Assembly: GCA_003513015.1 (NCBI GenBank)
Contig: DOTA01000152.1
Location: 1-5,307, forward strand
Length of the DNA: 5,307 nucleotides
Origin: Chloroflexota bacterium
Lineage (GTDB): Bacteria > Chloroflexota > Anaerolineae > Anaerolineales > UBA11858
Direction: 5' to 3'
The notes beneath the pieces were generated by a model. That model did not search any database and had not been told where the DNA came from. It saw only the letters and a list, made by a program, of their open reading frames with translations. Below are positions 1 to 5,307 of the stretch, one piece after another (position 1 is the first letter of the stretch; the number at the start of each line of letters is the position of its first letter). The position numbers and the translations under genes were made by a program.

Positions 1-3000
1 CCGCAAAAACTCGATGTTGGAGAGCATTTCATAGGCATAAACCGGATGCTGCTTCATAATTTCCCACTCATCTTGATCAAGGCGGCCATTTTTAAGCAGA
101 ATATGATCGGGGATCGCCATTTTGCCAATATCATGCAGTAAGGCCCCCCGTTGCACATGAATCAAATCATCTTCCGGTATACCAACAAGGCGGGCAATTT
201 GAATGGTTAATTCGGTGACGCGGCGGCTGTGGCCTTCGGTCTCGAAATCACGCAACTCCAGAGCCTTGGCCCAGCCTTCCAGGGTGGTGTTATAGGCCAG
301 GCGTAGCTCCATATTGGAGCGTTCCAGATGATCCACCATTTCAGCATTTTCGATGGCGATGGCAGCCTGCCCGGCGAGGGTTTCGAGGAAACTAAACCAG
401 TTTGCGCCCGGTTCCAATAATTGACGGTGAAAGATCTCCAGCACGCCTTTGATCTGCCCTTTGGCGATTAGAGGCACGCCAAAATAACAGCGAAAGCCTT
501 CGTCTGAAAAAGAATAGCGGGTGAGGAAATTATTTTCGGTATCATCTGCTCTGAGCATGCGCCGTTCGAGGGCGGCTCGCCCGGCAAAATCTGCGCCTAA
601 TTTCACATTGGCGGTTTTTATCTTCTCAGTACGAAAACCATATCCACTGAAATATTCGAGCGTTTGGGTGGCGGCTTTGTAAAGTAAGATGCTCGCGGCA
701 TCAATATTCAACTGGTGTGTAGTCTGTTCCAATAAAATATCGATGGTGCGATTCAAACCGAGGTTTCCGGTAATGGCCGCATCGATCTGATTCAGCGCTG
801 CTAACCGGCGAACCTGCTGTTGGATGCGGGCCTCGGCAGTTTTTCGCTCGGTGATATCGAGCGCCGTGAATGTAACCCCCGCAACTAAATTGTCCGGGTC
901 TGTCGGGCTAGAACTCATCAAAATATCCAAAATGTGCCCATCTTTATGTTGCCAGCGGGTTTCCACCGTGCCCGTACCAAACTCACGGATCTGACGATAC
1001 TTTTCACGTCCTACATACTCATAATCATCATCGCTGGGATAAAGGATACGCGCGTTCTTACCGATTAACTCCTCACGTTGATACCCCACCATATCGCAGA
1101 CTCGCTGGTTGACTTGAAGGATGACCCGCTCGGAAATCAACCCGATCCCGGTGGGCGCGACCCGGAAGATACTACTGAGAGTGTTTTCGCTACGGCGCAA
1201 GCCATCTTCGGCACGTTTTCGCTCCGTAATATCGAGAAACAAGGCCACCATTCTCCCTGGGGAGGTCTGGAAGGCATAGACCTCGAAAGCTCCGCTAATG
1301 CCATTTTCATCGTAGTTGATTTGTTCGGTTTTCCAGGGGAGGCCCGCGGAGGCGGCCAAGCGATATTTTTCAGGAACCTCGGTTTGAGTCAAAGCCGGGA
1401 AGGCATCTTCTATCGTTTTGCCAATAAACTGTTGGTTATCTACCCCTAAGATGGCATCCGCGGCGGGGTTGGCATCCAAAAATATCAACCGCCCATCTGC
1501 TTCTAACTCATACATGTGCATGCCCATCGGGCTGGATTGCACGATATTGCGGAATTTTTTCTCGCTTTCACGCAAGGCAATTTCAATGCGTTTCCGTTCA
1601 GTCAACTCTTTTTGAACACTTTCGTGCAAATTTGCATTATGAATGGCAATCGCAACCTGATCAGCCAGGGTTTCCATCATCAATACATCCGTTTCATCAA
1701 AGTCATTGTGCTGCAAACTTTGCACATCGATCACCCCCACGACCTCACCACTGACTTTTACAGGCACGCTCAATTCCGATTGAGATCGAATTCGATCGGG
1801 AAAAAAGTTCACATAATCAGGATTAGTATTTACATTGTTGGCTAAAAACGTCTGCTTATTCAGCACACAAGAGCCGACCACACCTTGCCCTAAACGGATC
1901 GTATGCTCTGGCGGGAAAAGATCATCGAAATCACCCGCCAGCGTGCGCATCACCACAGCATCTTTATTTTCATTCAGCATGAAAACGGCTACATGTTGAT
2001 ACCCAAAACTGGCATGAACCAACTGGGCTGTCAGGTTAATTACACTTTCCAAATCCAGCACAGCGGCAATCTTTTCACCTACACCATTGAGCAAGGCCAA
2101 TTGGTCAGCGCGCTTTTTTAGGCGCTCCTCGGCCTGGGCGCGGGCGACGGCGCTGCCGACTTGCGTGGAGATCATCTCCAGCATGGCTTTCGTGGATTCA
2201 GGGATGATCTCCAAAATACGAGAACTCACGATCAAACAGGCAATCACATTTTCCTCAAAGTGGATGGGGAGAATCGCAATCGCTTTCAACTCTTCGCGGT
2301 TCATATAATCTTCTTGGGATAAGGGTGATCCTGCACCATAAAAAGTGTAAACGGGTTTGCCCTGGCCAACAAGTTGGGCCTGCGGCGAGTCGGATGGGAA
2401 GAAACTGGTTTTCTCAATAAAATCGGAAGATAAATTTTGAGCATAGTTAAGAAACATTTCACCGGTGTAACGGTCTACCAAATAGATTCCGCCGGCTATC
2501 ATCGCGGTGTTATCAAGCGCGGTTTCAACGCACAGCCGTAAAACATTATCAATGCCGCTGATCGAGGCCAATTGCACGGCCAGGTTGCGAAGAGTTTGCT
2601 GGCTCTTCTCAGCCTCCTTCTGCTCAGAAATATCTGTAAAAACGGCCAAGCTACCTAGAAACTCACCGCTGTGTGTATCGATTCTGGGGCTGCCGCTGAC
2701 GAGTACGGGCAAGCTGTCGCCCGTTTTTTTAATCAGTTCAATCTCATAACGGTCTGCCTTGCCTTGCAGGCGGCGCTCATCAGCAGCTTGAACAACTGGA
2801 TAGTAGATCGGGGCGATCACATCTTTCCAATGTTTGCCGATGAATTCTTCCGGAGAATACCCCAATAGATCGGCAACCGCCGGATTCACAAAGGTGAAGT
2901 AACCCTCGGCATCTTGCACCACAATCCCCTCCGAGATGCTCTGAATGATGCTGGCATTAAAATCTTGCAGGCGGCGGAATTCCGTACTGGTCTCGTAGTA

Positions 3001-4065
3001 TTCGGTCACATCTTCGATTGTGGCAACCATGCCATCAAACTGAAATTCATCGTTGAAAAGTGGGGCTGCACTGATTCTCAATAAAATTCGCTCACCGCCC
3101 GGTTTCTCGATAGCATGCCGCACATTCGAAACCGGTTGTTTGGTGCGCAAAATCTGGGCAAAGGGCAGTTCGCTCTCCGGAAAGGGATTGCCAATATAAT
3201 CGGTAATTTGCCAATCTGGGGCATTATATTTAATCCCGGCTAACAGTGTTTTCTTAAGCCCAAAAATATTTTCAGCAGGTGCGTTGGCGTAAGTAATCGC
3301 CCCAACTTTATCGGTGACCACAATTCCTACCGGGCTGGTTTCAGCGATATTAATCGTCAAATCTCGCTGGCGTAAGAGGGCATCTTCCGCGCTGAGGCGC
3401 TGCAACATCGTTTTTCGCAACTCTTCGTGCGTTTCGTGCAACTCCGCCATACGACGGTCCACCTCCATATTCAGCGCCAAATTCACATTCTCAAGTTCTT
3501 GCAGCAAAGAAAGATTATCCAAGCGGCTGACAATCGTATTGAGCAATTGCTCTATCAGGGCAAGCTCCTCTAAAATTTTGTACTGGGGATCATCTGTCCC
3601 CAAGATCAGAATCCCCTGTGGGACTAAACGTGCCTTAAAAGGGATCAGTAACACCCTGGAAGGGAGAACCGGTTCTCCCTTCAGGGTGAGTGCCAAACCC
3701 ATTGTTTGGCATTCCTCCCCAGAATATTCCCGCGGCGCATCCTTTAGGGCAGTAGCCAATTCATCCGTCAAATCTGTGCAATCCACAGTAAATTGAGCGG
3801 TCGCCACAGCCGAAAAGGAGCAAAAGGTTAGAATTTCGGGCGCAATAAGTTCACAAAACGCACCAAATTGGATATTTTTGAGCGCCGAGATTTTTTCTAA
3901 AGCATTCGCCAGAACTTCGTTGGGCTGCTTGCCAACGCTGATGCTTTCAAGCAGTGAACTTAAAAAAGCAGTTTCTTGCGCTTGTTCAGCCAACCGTTGA
4001 TTTTCGCTTTCGAGAAAATCGATTCGAGCTTCTAGCTCCTGTAACTTTTTCTGCCGATCATCCAT
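1..4065 (-). CDS. Multi-sensor GAF/PAS protein with C-terminal HD-GYP phosphodiesterase domain (partial, C-terminus beyond left edge)
   Basis: Probable cytoplasmic cyclic di-GMP phosphodiesterase controlled by many sensor modules. The frame is open for 1355 codons from ATG at 4065 to the window edge. Approximate domains by residue: leucine zipper 5-30; divergent GAF 35-185 (LLIPF and GILILG strands); coiled coil 186-236; PAS 238-360 (ends IEDVTE); PAS 365-485 (ends FTDISEQKEAE); GAF 490-650; GAF 655-815 (GQGVVG, ELSVPV, GVIDVQS); PAS 830-953 (ends LDITERKRAE); PAS 956-1078 (ends LDITERKTAE); GAF 1086-1245; HD-GYP from about 1255. The HD-GYP part shows E1275, GHSRR with H1279, HDIGK with H1311, D1312 and K1315, and H1340. 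The spacing fits the family metal ligands. The HHE and GYP motifs are not in the window. No transmembrane segment or signal peptide is seen. An in-frame TAA lies at 4108-4110; ATG 4065 is the first ATG after it, although a GTG sits immediately upstream. The inputs sensed cannot be deduced. Domain types are confident; the first GAF is the weakest call. Confidence 0.93.
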   Translation of the reverse strand, partial: MDDRQKKLQELEARIDFLESENQRLAEQAQETAFLSSLLESISVGKQPNEVLANALEKISALKNIQFGAFCELIAPEILTFCSFSAVATAQFTVDCTDLTDELATALKDAPREYSGEECQTMGLALTLKGEPVLPSRVLLIPFKARLVPQGILILGTDDPQYKILEELALIEQLLNTIVSRLDNLSLLQELENVNLALNMEVDRRMAELHETHEELRKTMLQRLSAEDALLRQRDLTINIAETSPVGIVVTDKVGAITYANAPAENIFGLKKTLLAGIKYNAPDWQITDYIGNPFPESELPFAQILRTKQPVSNVRHAIEKPGGERILLRISAAPLFNDEFQFDGMVATIEDVTEYYETSTEFRRLQDFNASIIQSISEGIVVQDAEGYFTFVNPAVADLLGYSPEEFIGKHWKDVIAPIYYPVVQAADERRLQGKADRYEIELIKKTGDSLPVLVSGSPRIDTHSGEFLGSLAVFTDISEQKEAEKSQQTLRNLAVQLASISGIDNVLRLCVETALDNTAMIAGGIYLVDRYTGEMFLNYAQNLSSDFIEKTSFFPSDSPQAQLVGQGKPVYTFYGAGSPLSQEDYMNREELKAIAILPIHFEENVIACLIVSSRILEIIPESTKAMLEMISTQVGSAVARAQAEERLKKRADQLALLNGVGEKIAAVLDLESVINLTAQLVHASFGYQHVAVFMLNENKDAVVMRTLAGDFDDLFPPEHTIRLGQGVVGSCVLNKQTFLANNVNTNPDYVNFFPDRIRSQSELSVPVKVSGEVVGVIDVQSLQHNDFDETDVLMMETLADQVAIAIHNANLHESVQKELTERKRIEIALRESEKKFRNIVQSSPMGMHMYELEADGRLIFLDANPAADAILGVDNQQFIGKTIEDAFPALTQTEVPEKYRLAASAGLPWKTEQINYDENGISGAFEVYAFQTSPGRMVALFLDITERKRAEDGLRRSENTLSSIFRVAPTGIGLISERVILQVNQRVCDMVGYQREELIGKNARILYPSDDDYEYVGREKYRQIREFGTGTVETRWQHKDGHILDILMSSSPTDPDNLVAGVTFTALDITERKTAEARIQQQVRRLAALNQIDAAITGNLGLNRTIDILLEQTTHQLNIDAASILLYKAATQTLEYFSGYGFRTEKIKTANVKLGADFAGRAALERRMLRADDTENNFLTRYSFSDEGFRCYFGVPLIAKGQIKGVLEIFHRQLLEPGANWFSFLETLAGQAAIAIENAEMVDHLERSNMELRLAYNTTLEGWAKALELRDFETEGHSRRVTELTIQIARLVGIPEDDLIHVQRGALLHDIGKMAIPDHILLKNGRLDQDEWEIMKQHPVYAYEMLSNIEFLR
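3652..3688. repeat. Long palindrome inside the sensor coding sequence
   Basis: Positions 3661-3680 form a perfect 20-bp palindrome (arms AGGGAGAACC and GGTTCTCCCT). Outward, CACCCTGGA (3652-3660) pairs with TCAGGGTG (3681-3688) apart from one bulged base, so the full structure spans 37 nt. It lies in the first GAF domain and is read as residues near 126-138, containing LKGEPVLPSR, without breaking the frame. It could form a stable hairpin in the mRNA. Whether it is a captured repetitive palindromic element or chance cannot be told from one copy. Confidence 0.6.
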
Positions 4066-4074
4066 CACATTCGG

Positions 4075-4080
4075 TTCCCT
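4075..4080 (-). promoter_or_regulatory. Ribosome binding site of the HD-GYP sensor gene
   Basis: The minus strand reads AGGGAA here, a partial match to the anti-Shine-Dalgarno complement. About 9-10 nt separate its purine core from the ATG at 4065. The spacing suits ATG 4065 and also the adjacent GTG at 4066-4068, so it does not strictly decide between these two neighbouring starts. Confidence 0.5.
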
Positions 4081-4106
4081 AAAACGCTGCCAAATCTGTT
4101 TTAAAA

Positions 4107-4135
4107 ATTATCAGAGAGGTGCCCAAAAGTGTCTT
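4107..4135 (-). promoter_or_regulatory. Candidate proximal promoter of the HD-GYP sensor gene
   Basis: On the minus strand, AAGACA (4135-4130, four of six matches to the sigma-70 -35 consensus) is followed after 17 nt by GATAAT (4112-4107, five of six matches to the -10). Transcription would begin near 4100 and give a leader of about 35 nt. The call rests on consensus matching in an AT-rich region; the alternative upstream promoter at 4243-4270 has a better -35. Confidence 0.35.
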
Positions 4136-4158
4136 TGGTAAATAAACCGAAACACCAA

Positions 4159-4190
4159 GCCCGCTTTAATGGGTATACCGATAAGCGGGC
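4159..4190. repeat. Interrupted inverted repeat with nested palindrome in the divergent intergenic region
   Basis: The arms GCCCGCTT (4159-4166) and AAGCGGGC (4183-4190) are perfectly complementary and flank a 16-nt centre that itself contains the palindrome GGTATACC (4172-4179). On the plus strand the second arm is followed by AATTCTTTTA, a poor U-tract, so a rho-independent terminator is possible but weak. No plus-strand gene ends nearby for it to terminate. Its location between divergent promoters fits an operator, or a leader hairpin if the distal minus-strand promoter is used. The 8-bp arms are seen directly; any function is inference. Confidence 0.5.
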
Positions 4191-4242
4191 AATTCTTTTA
4201 ATCATCAATTGCGATATTCTATGTCAATGCAGGCGTATATCC

Positions 4243-4270
4243 AGAATACCATTTTCTAATAATCTGTCAA
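4243..4270 (-). promoter_or_regulatory. Candidate distal promoter of the HD-GYP sensor gene
   Basis: On the minus strand, a perfect TTGACA (4270-4265) is followed after 16 nt by TATTCT (4248-4243). The latter is preceded by TGG, giving an extended -10 (TGn). Transcription from here would start near 4236 and produce a leader of about 170 nt that includes the inverted repeat at 4159-4190. A second perfect TTGACA on the same strand (4227-4222) has no good -10 at the right distance. Confidence 0.4.
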
Positions 4271-4300
4271 ATAGGTAGATATACTTATAACCGCGGTCGG

Positions 4301-4328
4301 CTGCCTTATTTTGGATACATGCTATAAT
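4301..4328 (+). promoter_or_regulatory. Promoter of the acyl-CoA dehydrogenase gene (extended -10)
   Basis: A perfect TATAAT lies at 4323-4328, preceded by TGC at 4320-4322, making an extended -10 element. The best -35 candidate is weak: CTGCCT at 4301-4306, three of six matches, 16 nt upstream. An extended -10 commonly compensates for a poor -35. Transcription would begin near 4335, leaving about 34 nt of leader before the ATG at 4369. Confidence 0.65.
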
Positions 4329-4359
4329 GAAACTCCAATTTCAAACCCAGATCGTTTAT

Positions 4360-4364
4360 GGAGG
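4360..4364 (+). promoter_or_regulatory. Ribosome binding site of the acyl-CoA dehydrogenase gene
   Basis: GGAGG lies four bases before the ATG at 4369. It is a strong Shine-Dalgarno core at slightly short spacing. It supports ATG 4369 over the internal in-frame ATG 16 codons in, since residues 8-30 match the conserved N-terminal helix of the family. Confidence 0.7.
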
Positions 4365-4368
4365 AAGT

Positions 4369-5307
4369 ATGACCAGCAGCGGTCCAACTTTTACCCTTAC
4401 AGATGAACACGAAATGATCCGGCGAGAAGCCCGGAGATTCGCGCAAGAAGAAATCGCCCCCATCGCCGCAGAATTTGATGAAACGGGCGATTTCCCATCT
4501 CAGACCATAAAAAAGATGGGCGAGATGGGTTTTATGGGCATCGAGATCCCCGAGGAATACGGCGGGGCCGGGATGGACACACTCTCCTATGTGTTAGCCC
4601 TGGAAGAAATCTGCAAAGCGGATGCTTCGCATGGCACCATTATGTCGGTGAATAACTCGCTATTTAACTTTGGCATACTAAAATTTGGCACTGAAGCACA
4701 AAAACAAAAATATTTGATGCCGGTGGCCTCCGGCCAAAAAATCGGGGCCTATTCGCTCACCGAACCAATGTCGGGGTCCGATGCAGCTACCATGCGCACA
4801 CGCGCCATCCGCGAGGGCGATCAGTATGTCATCAACGGCCGCAAATCTTGGGTCACCAGCGGCCCCGTGGCTGATTTCGTGGTGCTTTTCTGCATCACCG
4901 ATCCCGAAGCAGGGCACCGCGGCATCAGCGCTTTTCTGGTGGAGCCTAATCAGCCCGGCTTCATTCGCGGCAAAAAGGAACCCAAACTGGGCATCCGGGC
5001 CTCGGCCACCAGCGAACTGATCTTTGAAGATTACCGCTGCCCGGTAGAAAATCGCCTGGGCAAAGAAGGCGAGGGCTTCAAAATTGCCATGACCGTGCTG
5101 GATGCCGGGCGCATCGGGATTGCCTCGCAGGCTTTAGGCATCGCCGAAGCCGCCTATGAGGCCAGCCTGGAATATGTGCGCCAGCGCGAGGCCTTCGGGC
5201 AGAAGATCGGCCAGTTCCAGGGGACGGCCTTCAAATTAGCGGATATGAAAACCCGCATCGAAGCCTCCCGGCTGTTGATTTATCAGGCCGCGGTCAAAAA
5301 AGAACAA
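4369..5307 (+). CDS. Acyl-CoA dehydrogenase, short-chain/butyryl-CoA type (partial, C-terminus beyond right edge)
   Basis: FAD enzyme that desaturates acyl-CoA thioesters at the alpha-beta bond and passes electrons to electron-transfer flavoprotein; cytoplasmic. The window gives 313 codons; the family is usually about 380 residues, so roughly the last 65-70 are missing. Seen in order: N-terminal helical domain with FTLTDEHEMIRREAR (8-22) and IPEEYGGAG (59-67); middle beta domain with the signature AYSLTEPMSGSDA (127-139) and flavin-contacting KSWVTSG (159-165); a conserved KLGIRAS loop; C-terminal helical domain with GRIGIASQALGIA (247-259), REAFGQ (273-278) and FKLADM. These blocks most resemble SCAD and clostridial-type Bcd rather than long-chain enzymes. 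The catalytic Glu of SCAD-type enzymes would lie past the edge, so chain-length or branched-chain specificity cannot be settled. It is transcribed away from the sensor gene; any downstream operon is not visible. The start is supported by GGAGG and the extended -10 promoter. Confidence 0.95.
   Translation, partial: MTSSGPTFTLTDEHEMIRREARRFAQEEIAPIAAEFDETGDFPSQTIKKMGEMGFMGIEIPEEYGGAGMDTLSYVLALEEICKADASHGTIMSVNNSLFNFGILKFGTEAQKQKYLMPVASGQKIGAYSLTEPMSGSDAATMRTRAIREGDQYVINGRKSWVTSGPVADFVVLFCITDPEAGHRGISAFLVEPNQPGFIRGKKEPKLGIRASATSELIFEDYRCPVENRLGKEGEGFKIAMTVLDAGRIGIASQALGIAEAAYEASLEYVRQREAFGQKIGQFQGTAFKLADMKTRIEASRLLIYQAAVKKEQ

Noticed and set aside
1078..3796. Several plus-strand open frames of 65-160 codons in this stretch, the longest at 3314-3796
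   Set aside because: They lie antisense to a continuous, domain-rich minus-strand gene. Their translations are low-complexity or Ser/Arg-rich with no recognisable motif, and the frames fall in the shadow of conserved GAF and PAS codons.
4159..4204. Rho-independent terminator on the plus strand
   Set aside because: The stem is only 8 bp with a 16-nt loop, the following T-run is interrupted, and no gene on the plus strand ends upstream. It is kept as an inverted repeat only.
4290..4297. 8-bp palindrome ACCGCGGT just upstream of the plus-strand promoter
   Set aside because: Too short to distinguish from chance and the flanks do not extend the symmetry. Its position could suit an operator, but nothing else supports it.
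4358..4372. Four-codon upstream frame (ATG GAG GAA GTA then TGA) overlapping the acyl-CoA dehydrogenase start as ATGA
   Set aside because: It consists of the Shine-Dalgarno sequence itself and has no ribosome binding site of its own at proper spacing, so it is most likely a chance reading of the ribosome binding site.
4678..5020. A minus-strand frame at 4678-4917 and a plus-strand frame at 4781-5020
   Set aside because: Both overlap the conserved core of the acyl-CoA dehydrogenase in other frames and have no family resemblance or independent start signals.
1..5307. Mobile element, CRISPR array, tRNA or rRNA
   Set aside because: No transposase motifs, regularly spaced repeats, cloverleaf structures or rRNA-like stretches were seen. 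Nearly all of the window is accounted for by the two genes and their shared upstream region.

Overview
The window holds two divergent protein-coding genes, both cut by its edges, separated by a 303-bp intergenic region. Base composition looks near 50% GC by eye. Very long PAS/GAF/HD-GYP sensor proteins and SCAD-like acyl-CoA dehydrogenases with this sequence style are frequent in Chloroflexota, especially Anaerolineae. That assignment is inference from protein style only, because the window has no rRNA or marker gene.

Positions 1-4065, minus strand: one uninterrupted reading frame of 1355 codons that runs off the left edge. I read the domain order as leucine zipper, divergent GAF, coiled coil, PAS, PAS, GAF, GAF, PAS, PAS, GAF, then the first half of an HD-GYP domain. 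HD-GYP domains hydrolyse cyclic di-GMP (some act on related cyclic dinucleotides). No membrane segment or signal peptide is visible, so this looks like a cytoplasmic dimeric sensor in which up to eight small-molecule, redox or protein-sensing modules control turnover of a second messenger. The GYP motif itself would lie beyond the left edge.

Positions 4066-4368: the shared upstream region. It contains a near-perfect promoter for the plus-strand gene (extended -10, TGC-TATAAT), two candidate promoters for the minus-strand gene, a ribosome binding site for each gene, and an interrupted inverted repeat (4159-4190) with a smaller palindrome nested in its loop.

Positions 4369-5307, plus strand: the first 313 codons of a short-chain/butyryl-CoA-type acyl-CoA dehydrogenase, running off the right edge before the expected catalytic glutamate. 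It is a flavoenzyme of fatty-acid or branched-chain acyl-CoA oxidation.

The two products have no obvious shared pathway; the divergent layout allows but does not show co-regulation. The most unusual sequence structure is a perfect 20-bp palindrome (extendable to a 37-nt imperfect one) inside the sensor coding region at 3652-3688. I found no mobile element, CRISPR array, tRNA or rRNA, and no convincing evidence of an undescribed system.
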